59,240 nucleotides of DNA from contig DUEL01000034.1 in assembly GCA_011192125.1 (NCBI GenBank), forward strand, positions 1 to 59,240. Direction: 5' to 3'. The position numbers and the translations under genes were made by a program. Position 1 is the first letter of the stretch. Each line of letters opens with the position of its first letter. Under the pieces are notes generated by a model that had not been told where the DNA came from, made no database searches, and saw nothing but the letters and a program-made list of their open reading frames with translations. Source of the DNA: Thermoflexia bacterium (lineage in GTDB: Bacteria; Chloroflexota; Anaerolineae; B4-G1; DUEL01). Shown here in pieces: positions 16,280-25,670 of this stretch.

Positions 16280-17795
16280 CGCTGGGCGGTTTCCGGACAA
16301 GGTAGCCCTTGTCTGCGACGGCCGCCGGTGGACCTACGCCGAGATCGAAGCGCAGGCCAACCGCATCGCCAACGGCCTGCTGGACCTGGGCCTGCGGCGC
16401 GGGGACCGGGTGGCGGTGTGGCTACCCAACTCGGTGGAGACGGTGGCCGCCATCTTCGGCATCCTAAAGGCGGGAGGCGTCTTCACCGTCGTCAACCCCA
16501 CCACCAAGCCGGGAAAACTGGCCTACATCCTCAACAACTGCGAGGCCTGGGGGCTCTTCGCCCCCGCGCGCCGAGCAGAGCAGGCCCGCTTCCTCCTGGA
16601 GAACGCCCCCTCCCTCCACCTGTCCATCCTCTGCGGCCCTGCTCCCTCCGCCTCCCCCACCCCTCCGCTTCCCTCCGCCCAGGTCCTCGAACTCGACCAC
16701 CTTTTAGAAACCTACCCATCCACCCTTCCCTCCACTCCTACCATCGACATCGACCTCGCCTGCCTGATCTACACCTCCGGCAGTACCGGCGACCCCAAGG
16801 GGGTGATGTCCACCCACGCTAACGTCGCCTTCGCCGCTTCATCCATCATCCAGTACCTGGAGAACACGCCTGAGGACGTTGTGATCAACGTCCTTCCTCT
16901 TTCGTTCGACTACGGCCTGTACCAGTTGCTGATGGTCTTCAAGTTCGGCGGCACGCTGGTGCTGGAGCGGTCCTTCGCCTATCCGGCGGCGGTGCTCAGA
17001 CGGATCGAGGAGGAGGGGGTGACCGGACTCCCGGGCGTGCCGACCCTGTTCGCGATGCTCCTCCAGATGGATCTCAGCCGGTTCGATCTCTCCTCTCTGC
17101 GCTACCTGACCAACACCGGCGCGGCCCTGCCGGTGGAGCACATTCGACGGCTGCGAGAGGCCTTCCCTCACGCCCGCCTCTATTCAATGTACGGCCTCAC
17201 CGAGTGCAAGCGAACCCTCTATCTACCTCCGGAGGAGTTAGATCGACGGCCCGGCTCAGTAGGGATCCCTATCCCTGGCACCGAGTGCTGGATCGAAGAC
17301 GAGGACGGCAACCGACTGGGGCCCGGAGAGGTCGGCGAACTGGTGGTGCGGGGCTCCCACGTGATGCAGGGATACTGGGGCGATCCCGAAGAGACGGCCA
17401 AGCGGTATCGACCGGGCCGATATCCGGCGGAACGGCTGCTCTACACCGGCGATCTGTTCTGGATGGACGAAGAGGGGTTCTTCTACTTCGTCGCCCGCAA
17501 GGACGACATCATCAAGAGCCGCGGGGAGAAGGTCGCACCCAAAGAAGTGGAGAACGTCCTATATCAGTTGCCGGGCGTGGTGGAAGCGGCCGTCGTCGGC
17601 GTCCCCGACGAACTGCTGGGCCAGGCGGTGAAGGCGTTCGTCGTCTGCGGCGACGGCTATACCCTCACCGAGCAGGACGTCCTCCGCCATTGCCGCCAGC
17701 ACCTGGAGGACTTCATGGTCCCCAAGTACGTGGAGTTCCGCGACAGCCTCCCCAAGACCCCCTCGGGCAAGATCCGACGGGCCGACCTGAGGTAA
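16251..17795 (+). CDS. AMP-dependent acyl ligase
   Basis: 514 residues of the acyl-adenylate-forming superfamily: P-loop YTSGSTGDPKGV near residue 175, the SMYGLTE motif, the TGDLFWMDEEGFFYFVARKDD hinge region (given here as pattern only) and the C-terminal catalytic lysine in PKTPSGKIRR. It should activate a carboxylic acid with ATP and load it onto CoA or the adjacent ACP. It resembles exosortase-A-associated ligases (family resemblance from memory). The start ATG 16251 lies inside the ACP gene. Six bases separate it from the amidotransferase, so all are one operon. Confidence 0.9.
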   Translation: MLVNEFLQHSAGRFPDKVALVCDGRRWTYAEIEAQANRIANGLLDLGLRRGDRVAVWLPNSVETVAAIFGILKAGGVFTVVNPTTKPGKLAYILNNCEAWGLFAPARRAEQARFLLENAPSLHLSILCGPAPSASPTPPLPSAQVLELDHLLETYPSTLPSTPTIDIDLACLIYTSGSTGDPKGVMSTHANVAFAASSIIQYLENTPEDVVINVLPLSFDYGLYQLLMVFKFGGTLVLERSFAYPAAVLRRIEEEGVTGLPGVPTLFAMLLQMDLSRFDLSSLRYLTNTGAALPVEHIRRLREAFPHARLYSMYGLTECKRTLYLPPEELDRRPGSVGIPIPGTECWIEDEDGNRLGPGEVGELVVRGSHVMQGYWGDPEETAKRYRPGRYPAERLLYTGDLFWMDEEGFFYFVARKDDIIKSRGEKVAPKEVENVLYQLPGVVEAAVVGVPDELLGQAVKAFVVCGDGYTLTEQDVLRHCRQHLEDFMVPKYVEFRDSLPKTPSGKIRRADLR

Positions 17796-17801
17796 TGGCC
17801 G

Positions 17802-19811
17802 ATGTGTGGGATCGTCGGTGCGGTGGATTGGACCGGGGAGCGGCCTCCGGAGGTCGATCTGTTGCGGCGGATGTTGTCCGTCATCCGCCACCGGGGACCC
17901 GATGAGTTCGGCGTCTATGTGGACCAGAATGTGGGCATCGGCTGCGCCCGTCTGAGCATCGTCGACCTGAGCACCGGCAGCCAGCCGATCCCCAACGAGG
18001 ATCGGTCCCTCTGGATCGTCTTCAACGGGGAGGTCTATAACCACCCCGAACTGCGGGAGGAGTTGGAACGGAAGGGGCACCGTTTTTCCACCCGCAGCGA
18101 TACGGAGGTCATCCTTCACCTCTACGAGGACCTGGGGCCGGATTGTCTCCATCGGCTCAACGGTCAGTTCGCCATCGCCATCTGGGACGTCCGTCGGGAG
18201 GAGTTGTTCCTGGCCCGCGACCGGCTGGGGATCCGCCCCCTGTTCTACACGCTCCTCCCCGAAGGGATGGTCTTCGGCTCGGAGATCAAGGCTCTGCTGC
18301 TCGATCCCCGGGTGGAGGCGCGGCTGGACCCCTATGCCCTGGCCCAGGCGTTCACCTTCTGGGCTCCGCTGGCGCCACGCACCGTCTTTCAGGGGATCCG
18401 GGAACTGCCGCCAGGCCACTATATGCGAGTCCGCGCCGACTCCCACACCGTCACCCGATACTGGGGCCTCTCCTTCCCGGAGGCGGGCCACGAAGATCCG
18501 ATGGGGATGGAAGAGGCGGCCGCCCGGCTGCGGGACCTCCTGGCGGACGCCACACGGCTCCGGCTGCGGGCCGACGTCCCGGTGGGCAGTTACCTCAGCG
18601 GCGGACTTGACTCTACTCTCATCGCCGCCCTGATCCGCCACCACGTGCCGGATACCCTCTGCACCTTCTCCATCGCCTTCCAAGAGGCGGCCTTCGACGA
18701 ACGACCTTACCAGGAGATCGCTACCGCTTTCCTGAGGACCGCTCATCGTCGGACCGAGTGCACCAACGCCGACATCGGCACCGTCTTCCCGGAGGTCGTC
18801 TGGCACGCCGAGGCCCCGCTTCTCCGCACCTCCCCCGCGCCGATGTTCCTCCTCTCCCGCCTGGTCCACGAAAGCGGGATCAAGGTCGTCCTGACCGGGG
18901 AGGGGGCGGACGAGTTCCTGGGCGGCTACAACATCTTCAAGGAGGATAAGGTCCGCCGCTTCTGGGCCCGCCAGCCGGATTCGGCCTGGCGTCCGCTGCT
19001 CCTCCACCGGCTGTACCCCTACGTGGCCGACCTCTCGCGGGGGGGCGACGCCTTTCTGCGGGCCTTCTTCCGCCGCGGGCTGACGGAGGTGGACCAACCG
19101 GGCTACTCCCACCTGATCCGCTGGCGAAACACCCGCTCGCTCCATCGGCTCTTCTCCGCCGCGCTCCGGGAGGCACTGGGAGAGTACGATCCGGTTGGGG
19201 AGTTCCTCTCCACGCTCGACGGCCTCCTCCCCCGCTGGAGCCCGCTGGCCCAGGCCCAGTACCTGGAGGTCGCCACGTTCATGTCCCCCTACCTCCTCTC
19301 CTCCCAGGGCGACCGGATGATGGCAGCCAACTCCGTCGAGGGCCGTTTCCCCTTCCTGGATCATCGGGTGGTGGAGTTCGCCGCCCGCCTCCCGTCCCAC
19401 CTGAAGATCCGGGGGCTCCAGGAGAAGTACATCCTGCGGAAGAGTGCCCAGGGCCTTCTCCCGCCCGAGGTGTGGCAACGACGGAAACAGCCCTACCGGG
19501 CCCCGATCCACCCGGCCTTCTTCGATCCCCCTCCGGACTATGTGGAAGCGATGCTCTCTCCCGAGTCGATCCGAGAGGCTGGCCTGTTCGACCCGGAGGC
19601 GGTGGCCCAACTGGTGCGCAAGTGTCGGAGCGGACGGCGCGTCGGCGAGCGGGACGATATGGCCCTGGTCGGAGTGCTTTCCACTCAGTTGCTCCACCAT
19701 CTGTTCGTGGCGAACTTCCCCCCCGGTCCGGTTGGGGAGGCCGACCCCGTTCGAGTCCACGTGGGACCCGGACGGCGCGAGCCGTTGAGAGAAATGGTGG
19801 CGGGCCCATAG
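17802..19811 (+). CDS. AsnB-type glutamine amidotransferase
   Basis: 669 residues. Class II glutaminase domain with the catalytic Cys directly after the initiator Met (MCGIVGAVDW), RHRGPDEFG, FNGEVYNHPELR and SDTEVILH, then an ATP-pyrophosphatase domain with the PP-loop LSGGLDST (265-272). It makes an amide from a carboxylate using glutamine and ATP. Housekeeping asparagine synthesis is possible, but its place between an acyl ligase and a sugar amidotransferase fits the exosortase-A-type amidotransferases that act on surface glycans. It ends 33 bp before the next gene. Confidence 0.92.
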   Translation: MCGIVGAVDWTGERPPEVDLLRRMLSVIRHRGPDEFGVYVDQNVGIGCARLSIVDLSTGSQPIPNEDRSLWIVFNGEVYNHPELREELERKGHRFSTRSDTEVILHLYEDLGPDCLHRLNGQFAIAIWDVRREELFLARDRLGIRPLFYTLLPEGMVFGSEIKALLLDPRVEARLDPYALAQAFTFWAPLAPRTVFQGIRELPPGHYMRVRADSHTVTRYWGLSFPEAGHEDPMGMEEAAARLRDLLADATRLRLRADVPVGSYLSGGLDSTLIAALIRHHVPDTLCTFSIAFQEAAFDERPYQEIATAFLRTAHRRTECTNADIGTVFPEVVWHAEAPLLRTSPAPMFLLSRLVHESGIKVVLTGEGADEFLGGYNIFKEDKVRRFWARQPDSAWRPLLLHRLYPYVADLSRGGDAFLRAFFRRGLTEVDQPGYSHLIRWRNTRSLHRLFSAALREALGEYDPVGEFLSTLDGLLPRWSPLAQAQYLEVATFMSPYLLSSQGDRMMAANSVEGRFPFLDHRVVEFAARLPSHLKIRGLQEKYILRKSAQGLLPPEVWQRRKQPYRAPIHPAFFDPPPDYVEAMLSPESIREAGLFDPEAVAQLVRKCRSGRRVGERDDMALVGVLSTQLLHHLFVANFPPGPVGEADPVRVHVGPGRREPLREMVAGP

Positions 19812-19844
19812 TGCCCTAAATCACGCTTTAGAGATGAGGTCACA

Positions 19845-20867
19845 ATGAAACGATGTACACGGTGCGTTCTGCCGGAGACGTTCCCCGGCATTCAATTTGA
19901 TGGGAATGGGATGTGCCAGTACTGCCGGCGGACGCCACCGCCAGAGCAACGGGCCCGTCAGCGTGCCCGCCTCCGCGAACGGTTTGAGGAACTGGCCGAC
20001 CGGACCCGCGCTCGACCTGGCTTCCATGCGCTGATGGGATGGAGCGGCGGGAAGGACAGCACCTATACCCTCTGGCTCCTGAAAGAACGGTACGGCTTGC
20101 GGGTCCTGGCCTTTACCTTCGACAACGGCTTCGTCTCTCCGGCGGCCTTCAAGAACATGCGGGTCGTCGCCGAGAACTTGAAGATCGATCACATCATCGT
20201 GAAGCCTCCCTTTGAGATGCTGCGCAAAATCTTCGTCGCTTCGATCCGCTCAGATATGTACCCCCTCCGCGCTCTGGAGCGGGCTAGCGGTGTCTGCAAC
20301 GCCTGTATGTCGCTCGCCAAAGGGATCGGCCTTCGGATGGCCCTCACCCGGGCGATCCCGCTGGTCGTGTACGGCTGGTCCCCCGGGCAGATCCCCCTCG
20401 CGTCGGCCGTTCTGCGGACCAACCGCCGAATGCTGGAGGCATTCCTCGAAACCGCAAGGATGCCCCTGGAAAGCGTGGTCGGTAAACAGACAGCCCCCTA
20501 TTTCCCCCCAGAGCGGTTACTGAAAACGGTCGAGTCGTTCCCCTACCTGGTCTCTCCTCTGGCCTTCATCGAATATACCGAAGAAGAGGCAATCCGGCGC
20601 ATCCGTCAACTGGGATGGGAATCCCCCAAGGATACCGACCCGAACTCCACCAACTGTCTCCTCAACGGCTTCGCCTGTCGCGTCCACCAGGAGCAGATGG
20701 GCTTTCATCCCTACGTGATGGAACTGGCCGGGCTGGTGCGGGAGGGGTATATGACCCGCGAGGAGGCCCTCGCCCGACTGGAGGAGGAGGCCGCGCCAGA
20801 GGTCGTGGCGGCGGTGATGGCCAAACTGAGGCTCGTCCCCGCGCTGCGAGGAGGGACTTATCTATGA
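19845..20867 (+). CDS. WbpG-like N-acetyl sugar amidotransferase
   Basis: 340 residues. An N-terminal zinc knuckle (C4, C7, C24, C27) is followed by the PP-loop ATPase signature GWSGGKDST (S67-T73) and the family feature CNACMSL. WbpG/PseA-type enzymes use ammonia and ATP to convert an acetamido group of a nucleotide sugar to an acetamidino group; a separate HisH/HisF-like pair often supplies ammonia but is not seen here, and the neighbouring AsnB-like protein may do so (inference). The ATG at 19845 has GATGAGG upstream. It overlaps the glycosyltransferase as ATGA. Confidence 0.85.
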   Translation: MKRCTRCVLPETFPGIQFDGNGMCQYCRRTPPPEQRARQRARLRERFEELADRTRARPGFHALMGWSGGKDSTYTLWLLKERYGLRVLAFTFDNGFVSPAAFKNMRVVAENLKIDHIIVKPPFEMLRKIFVASIRSDMYPLRALERASGVCNACMSLAKGIGLRMALTRAIPLVVYGWSPGQIPLASAVLRTNRRMLEAFLETARMPLESVVGKQTAPYFPPERLLKTVESFPYLVSPLAFIEYTEEEAIRRIRQLGWESPKDTDPNSTNCLLNGFACRVHQEQMGFHPYVMELAGLVREGYMTREEALARLEEEAAPEVVAAVMAKLRLVPALRGGTYL

Positions 20868-22087
20868 GGGTGCTCTACGTCACCCCCTACGTCCCCTCCC
20901 CCATCCGCACCCGCCCCTATAACCTCATCCGCGCTCTGATCCGCCTGGGCCACCAGGTCACGCTGTTGACTGCAGCCAGCACCGCGCCCGAGGACCGGAG
21001 ACAGGCCGACGAACTGCGCGATTGGGGCGTGCAGGTGGAGGCCTTCCCGGTCCCTGCCCCTCGCTCCCTGCTGAACTGTCTTCTGGCCCTGCCCTCCCGG
21101 GAGCCACTCCAGGCGGTCTACGCCTACCATCCCCAGATGAAACACCGCCTGGAGACCTTGCTCCAGACGGTCGATTTCGACGTCGTGCACATCGAGCACC
21201 TGAGGGCGGCGCGGCTGGTGCGGGCGGTGCGGGATCGACCGGTGGTCTACGACGCAGTGGATTGCATCGCCTTCCTGTTCGAACAGACGGTGCAGAACAG
21301 CCCGCAGCCCCGGGCGCGGTGGATGGCACGGTTGGACCTGGCCCGCACCCGCTGGTACGAGGCCCACCTGCTGACGCAGTTCGACCGAGTGGTGATCACC
21401 TCCCGTCGAGACAAAGAAGCGCTGGAGGCCCTGGCCCGCCGCTACCTCCCCCCCAGGGAGGGGCTGCCCCCCATCACCGTGGTCACCAACGGGGTGGACC
21501 TGGAGTACTTCCGACCCGGGGAGGAGGATGGCCGGGATTACCGGACCGTGGTCTTCACCGGCAAGATGAGTTACCACGCCAACGTGGCCAGCGTCCTCTA
21601 CTTCGCCGCGGAGGTGCTGCCCCGCATCTGGGCACGGGACCCCGCTGTTCGGTTCCAGATCGTGGGGAAGGACCCGCCGGAGGCGGTGCGGCGGCTGGCG
21701 GCGGACGAGCGGATCGAGGTGACCGGCTACGTGGAGGACCTGCGGCCGTATCTGGCGCGGGCCGGGGTGGTGGTCTGTCCCGCCCGCTACGCCGTGGGGA
21801 TCCAGAACAAGGTGCTGGAGGCGATGGCGATGGCCCGGCCCGTCGTCTGTACCGATGCCGCGTTTGCCGGGCTCCAGGCGGAGGCCGGGCGGGACGCGCT
21901 GGTCGCCGACGACCCCGAGACTTTCGCCGCGCACGTCCTCCGCCTCTGCACCGCCCCCGACCTGGCCCGCCGTCTGGGGTGGGCCGGACGGCGGTATGTG
22001 GAAACCCACCACAATTGGGAAGACAGCGCCCGCCGATTGGTCGCCGTTTATGAGGCCGCGCAGGCAGGCGTCAAGGAGGTCGTATGA
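20864..22087 (+). CDS. Family 4 glycosyltransferase
   Basis: 407 residues with a two-domain GT-B fold. It opens with MRVLYVTPYVPSP and IRTRPYNLIRALIRLGH, and the donor-binding half has VFTGKMSYHANVASVLYF, GYVEDLRPYLARAGVVVCP and GIQNKVLEAMAMARPVV. It resembles the sugar transferases associated with PEP-CTERM/XrtA systems (from memory). It adds a sugar to a lipid-linked glycan at the inner membrane face. ATG 20864 overlaps the previous stop (ATGA) with GAGGAGGGAC upstream, and its own stop overlaps the next start in the same way. Confidence 0.9.
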   Translation: MRVLYVTPYVPSPIRTRPYNLIRALIRLGHQVTLLTAASTAPEDRRQADELRDWGVQVEAFPVPAPRSLLNCLLALPSREPLQAVYAYHPQMKHRLETLLQTVDFDVVHIEHLRAARLVRAVRDRPVVYDAVDCIAFLFEQTVQNSPQPRARWMARLDLARTRWYEAHLLTQFDRVVITSRRDKEALEALARRYLPPREGLPPITVVTNGVDLEYFRPGEEDGRDYRTVVFTGKMSYHANVASVLYFAAEVLPRIWARDPAVRFQIVGKDPPEAVRRLAADERIEVTGYVEDLRPYLARAGVVVCPARYAVGIQNKVLEAMAMARPVVCTDAAFAGLQAEAGRDALVADDPETFAAHVLRLCTAPDLARRLGWAGRRYVETHHNWEDSARRLVAVYEAAQAGVKEVV

Positions 22088-23379
22088 AAGCGGTCAACCG
22101 TCGTCGATTCCTGCAAGGGATCCTCACCAGCCTGGGGGCGTGGCTCCTGGCCCGCTGTCGGCCGGCCGTATCCCCTACCCCCACCGGGACGTTCGCCCCC
22201 CCTTCGCCGGGGAGCCCGCCCTCGCCGACGCCGACGGAACGCCCGTCCACGCCCGTCCAGCAGGCCACCGCCAGTCCCTCCGAGGTTGCGCCATCCACGC
22301 CAACCGCCACCCCGCCGCCCCCCCCTCCGCCCCAGGCCAACCGGGTCGTCCACGTCCATTCCCCCGCCGCCACGTATTGGGACTTCGCCAGCGGGTGGTA
22401 CGGGGACCACGTCGATCAGGCCGTGGTGGACGCGATGGTCGAGGAGGGGCTGCGCCAACTGACCGGCACGTCGTCGGCCGCGGACGCGTGGGCCGCTCTG
22501 TTGCCCGGATACCAGCCGGGCCAGAAGATCGCCATCAAGGTCAATTTCAACAACAGCGATCGGGACGGCGGCAACTGCTCCCGGCAGGGCGGGCTGATCG
22601 ACGGGCTGCCCCAACCGGTGCTTGCCCTGGTCCGTACCCTGGTCGAAGGGCGGGGGGTCGACCCGGGCGACATCTGGATCTACGACGTCACCATCGGCAG
22701 GGGGCGCTTCCTCCCCGACCGGTTCCGTCTCCCCATCCAGGCAGTCTATCCGGGGATCGTCTTCTGGGGACGGAAGGACTGTGCTCAGCCTCCCCCCTTC
22801 GACCATGTGGACGAGAGCCTGCGCATCTCCTTCGCCGCTCCCACACTCACCGACCGCTGGCTGACCGACCTGCTCTACTGGGCGACCTACCTCATCAACG
22901 TCCCCATCCTGAAACGGCACGGCATCCACCCGGTCACGCTGGGGTTCAAGAACCACTTTGGGAGCATCGACAACGTGGTCCGTGGAGGGGGGGACGACCT
23001 GCACCAGTACCTGACCTCCCGGTCCGACCTCTACGATCCCGCCCTCAGCCCGCTGGTGGACATCTACGCCAACCCCAACATCGCCGGTAAGACGGTGCTC
23101 ACGATGGGGGACGGGCTCTTCGGTGCGCCGGGGGCGGTTCAGCCACCGGTCGCCTGGAAGACCTTTGGCGGCGCGCCCAACAGCCTGTTCTTCAGCCGCG
23201 ACCCGGTGGCGGTGGACTGCGTGATGTGCGACCTGCTGCGGAGCGAGTGGCGCGGGACGCCCGCCGAGGCCTACGATTACCTGCGGCTGGCGGCGGATCG
23301 AGGGTTGGGCACTTTCGAGGCGGGCGATCCGTGGGGGAGCGGCTACAGCCGCATCGACTACCTCCGCGTCGACCTCTGA
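22084..23379 (+). CDS. Exported DUF362-family protein
   Basis: 431 residues. It opens with a twin-arginine-like leader (NRRRFLQG, hydrophobic core to about residue 22), then a Pro/Thr/Ser-rich low-complexity linker (residues 30-85), then a DUF362 domain (KIAIKVNFNN, INVPILKRHGIHPVTLGFKNHFGS, DPVAVDCVMCD). DUF362 proteins are often iron-sulfur-linked; here only scattered cysteines are seen. C25 is in LLARC, a poor lipobox, so lipid attachment is uncertain. It is translationally coupled (ATGA) to the glycosyltransferase and ends the operon before a palindromic repeat. Function unknown. Confidence 0.82.
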   Translation: MKAVNRRRFLQGILTSLGAWLLARCRPAVSPTPTGTFAPPSPGSPPSPTPTERPSTPVQQATASPSEVAPSTPTATPPPPPPPQANRVVHVHSPAATYWDFASGWYGDHVDQAVVDAMVEEGLRQLTGTSSAADAWAALLPGYQPGQKIAIKVNFNNSDRDGGNCSRQGGLIDGLPQPVLALVRTLVEGRGVDPGDIWIYDVTIGRGRFLPDRFRLPIQAVYPGIVFWGRKDCAQPPPFDHVDESLRISFAAPTLTDRWLTDLLYWATYLINVPILKRHGIHPVTLGFKNHFGSIDNVVRGGGDDLHQYLTSRSDLYDPALSPLVDIYANPNIAGKTVLTMGDGLFGAPGAVQPPVAWKTFGGAPNSLFFSRDPVAVDCVMCDLLRSEWRGTPAEAYDYLRLAADRGLGTFEAGDPWGSGYSRIDYLRVDL

Positions 23380-23400
23380 TCAACCACCCGGCGATGAGGA

Positions 23401-23473
23401 ACCACAGAGGCACAGGGGGCACGGAGGCACCTCCGGAATAGAGAAAACTCTGTACCCTCTGCGCCTCTGTGGT
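23401..23473. repeat. Palindromic repeat with 26-nt arms (copy at 23.4 kb)
   Basis: The left arm starts ACCACAGAGGCACAGGGGGC (23401-23426) and the right arm ends CTGCGCCTCTGTGGT (23448-23473); about 22 of 26 positions pair. It lies between the convergent DUF362 and MocA-HAD genes and may also act as a terminator. Confidence 0.8.
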
Positions 23474-23483
23474 GAAACCGAAA

Positions 23484-24881
23484 TCAGATAGTCGACCAGA
23501 TCCGCACCAGTTCCCCGATGTCGGCGCAGACCAGATCGGGGCGGAAGGGAGAGCCAGCCAGGTCCTCCTCCGTCGTGATGCCGGAGAGGACGAGGATCGT
23601 GGCGAGGCCCAGCCGCACGCCTCCCAGGATGTCCGTGTCCAGCCGGTCGCCGACGACGCCGGTGGCCTCCACCGTGGCTCCCATTCTCCGCATCGCCTCC
23701 CGGTAGAGCCACGGCTCCGGCTTGCCGATGACCACCGGCGGGACGTCCGTAGCCGCCTCCAGCGCCGCCAGTTGCGCCCCGTTGCCGGGCACCAGCCCTT
23801 CCTCGCTGGGGAAGGTCCGGTCCGGGTTGGTGCCGATGAAGCCAGCCCCTTTTCGGATCAAGAGGGTCGCGCGAGCCAACTTCCGCCACGTCAGGTCGGG
23901 ATCCCACCCGACGACCACATACCGGGCCCCCTTCTCCGTCAGCACGAACCCCTGTTCGGTCAGGGCGGCCCGCAGCCCCTCCCCGCCGATGACGTGTACC
24001 GGGGTCCCCTCCGGCTCCCGCTCGGCCAGGTAGGCGGCGGTGGCCTGGGCGGAGGTCAGGATGCAATCCATCGGTACCTCCACCCCGAAGCGGGCCAGTT
24101 TCTCCGCGTACTGGTCGGGCCGCTTGCTGGCGTTGTTGGTCGCCAGGACGAAGCGGACGTCCCGCTCCCGTAGAAAGGCGAAGAAGTCCTGCAGGCCCGG
24201 CGCTGGCCGGTCGCCCCGCCACAGCACGCCGTCCATATCCACGATCAGGTACCGGAGGCGCGGCAGGAGGGTTTGGGCCGGCACCCTGGACTCCGCATCC
24301 TGTAACTCTATGAGCCGCTCGTACTCCTCGGGGGTGTCCACGTCGGCGAGGAGGTCGGGATCGTCCACCTCGACCGTGGCGGTGGGATGGCGGCCGATGA
24401 GGGCCCGCCCTCCCTGGTCGCCGGTCACGCGGGCCAGTTCGGGGAACAGGGAGCGGGCGAAGAGGACCGGCGTGGCCCGCCGTCCTTCGCAGACCGGGTG
24501 GGCGATGGGCGCGCCGGTCTCCTCCCAACGGGCCACCAGACGGCGCACCAGATCCGGCCCGACCAGCGGCTGGTCGCACTGGAGAAAGACCGCCGCCTCC
24601 ACGTCGAGGGGCAGCACCGCCAACCCGGCCCGCACCGATGTGCTCATCCCCTCCTCCCACCGCCAGTTCATCGCCGTCCGGACCGGCCGGTCGGCCAGGG
24701 CGGCGCGGACCGCCTCCGCCTCGCATCCCAGGACGACGACCACCGGGTCGAGGCCCGCCGCCAGGGCGACGTCGGCCACGTGGGCCACCAGGGGCTTCCC
24801 GCCCCAGTCCAGCAACTGCTTGGAGCGGCCGAAGCGGGTGGAGCCTCCAGCCGCCAGGAGGATGCCTGCCACACGACTCAT
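23484..24881 (-). CDS. MocA-type nucleotidyltransferase fused to a NagD-like HAD phosphatase
   Basis: 465 residues. The N-terminal half (1-195) is a MobA/MocA nucleotidyltransferase (LLAAGGSTRFGRSKQLL, QCDQPLVGPD). The C-terminal half is a HAD phosphatase of the NagD/PGP type (VDMDGVLWRGD with D215 and D217; TNNASKRPDQY; IGKPEPWLY; GDRLDTDILGG). MocA adds CMP to the molybdenum cofactor. The fusion suggests a linked hydrolytic or proofreading activity, which is inferred. ATG 24881 overlaps the YqeC stop as ATGA with GGAGGTG upstream. The frame is open through the junction near residue 200 with no internal ribosome site, so it looks like a true fusion. Confidence 0.88.
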   Translation of the reverse strand: MSRVAGILLAAGGSTRFGRSKQLLDWGGKPLVAHVADVALAAGLDPVVVVLGCEAEAVRAALADRPVRTAMNWRWEEGMSTSVRAGLAVLPLDVEAAVFLQCDQPLVGPDLVRRLVARWEETGAPIAHPVCEGRRATPVLFARSLFPELARVTGDQGGRALIGRHPTATVEVDDPDLLADVDTPEEYERLIELQDAESRVPAQTLLPRLRYLIVDMDGVLWRGDRPAPGLQDFFAFLRERDVRFVLATNNASKRPDQYAEKLARFGVEVPMDCILTSAQATAAYLAEREPEGTPVHVIGGEGLRAALTEQGFVLTEKGARYVVVGWDPDLTWRKLARATLLIRKGAGFIGTNPDRTFPSEEGLVPGNGAQLAALEAATDVPPVVIGKPEPWLYREAMRRMGATVEATGVVGDRLDTDILGGVRLGLATILVLSGITTEEDLAGSPFRPDLVCADIGELVRIWSTI

Positions 24882-25663
24882 TCCCACACCTCCAGCACAG
24901 GTTCAGGACCGTACAGGTCGGCGAGGACGACGCGGGTGATGCGCCCGCTGGAGAGGAGCTCCTGGGCGACGGCGGCAGCCTGTGGATGAGGAGATCCTTC
25001 TTGCTGGGTGAGCAACGCCACGACGGTGGCATCCCTGGGGATGCCCTTCAGTCCGCCCTGGGGGTGTGCCAGCAGTGCAGCGACCATCCCCGGCGTGATG
25101 ACCGTACCGATGGGAGTCCCCAGCAGGCGAGCGGCCCGCTCGGGCCGGTGGACCGTCCTTTCGTCCAGTGGACGGCCCAGCGCCGCCAGCCCGCCCACCA
25201 CCACCACGCGGTCGGCCTCGGATGGGATCACCGGCTCGTACTCCGCCGGGGCCTTCAGTTTCCGCCGCTTCGCCCCGTCCGCCTCCACCAGCCAGGTGAC
25301 CGCTGGCAGCGCCCGCGCCAGGCGGTCGATCCGGTCTGGGGCCAGGCCGACCAGCTTCACCGGCCGCGCCTTGTAGGGACGGGTCGGTACCTCGCCCGGA
25401 TACCTCTCGCCCCGCCCGGCTGCGAGGACCAGGAAGGGCGGGTCCCCCATCGCGTCGCGCACCGCCGCAGGGGAGGGGTCCGGCTCCAGCAGCAGCGGCA
25501 CCCCCTCCGGCTCGAAGACCCGGGTGGTGGTGGTGAAGACGACCGGATGTCCCTCGGCTGCCAGTTCGGTCAGGACCCGCCAGGCTGCGCTCGTCTTCCC
25601 TCCCGCCCCGACGAAAGCGACCTGTTCGCCGGGGTGGATGTACAACGCCTCTCTCAGACGCAT
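24878..25663 (-). CDS. yqeC: YqeC-like selenium-dependent hydroxylase accessory protein
   Basis: 261 residues. An N-terminal P-loop-like GAGGKTSAAWRVLTEL, then FTTTTRVFEP and VEADGAKRRKLKAPAEYEPVIP match the YqeC/EF2563 family, which accompanies selenium-dependent molybdenum hydroxylases (family knowledge). It lies between a MocA-type transferase and a putative selenoprotein gene, which fits a selenium/molybdenum theme. ATG 25663 has no Shine-Dalgarno, but an extended -10 box sits seven bases upstream, so the mRNA may be leaderless. The exact reaction of YqeC is not established. Confidence 0.85.
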   Translation of the reverse strand: MRLREALYIHPGEQVAFVGAGGKTSAAWRVLTELAAEGHPVVFTTTTRVFEPEGVPLLLEPDPSPAAVRDAMGDPPFLVLAAGRGERYPGEVPTRPYKARPVKLVGLAPDRIDRLARALPAVTWLVEADGAKRRKLKAPAEYEPVIPSEADRVVVVGGLAALGRPLDERTVHRPERAARLLGTPIGTVITPGMVAALLAHPQGGLKGIPRDATVVALLTQQEGSPHPQAAAVAQELLSSGRITRVVLADLYGPEPVLEVWE

Positions 25664-25670
25664 CGGGGGG

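Noticed and set aside
17559..19760. A 733-codon open frame antisense to the AsnB-like gene
   Set aside because: It is the mirror of a GC-rich coding region; the sense strand has clear amidotransferase motifs while the antisense product has no recognisable domain and a compositional bias typical of shadow frames.
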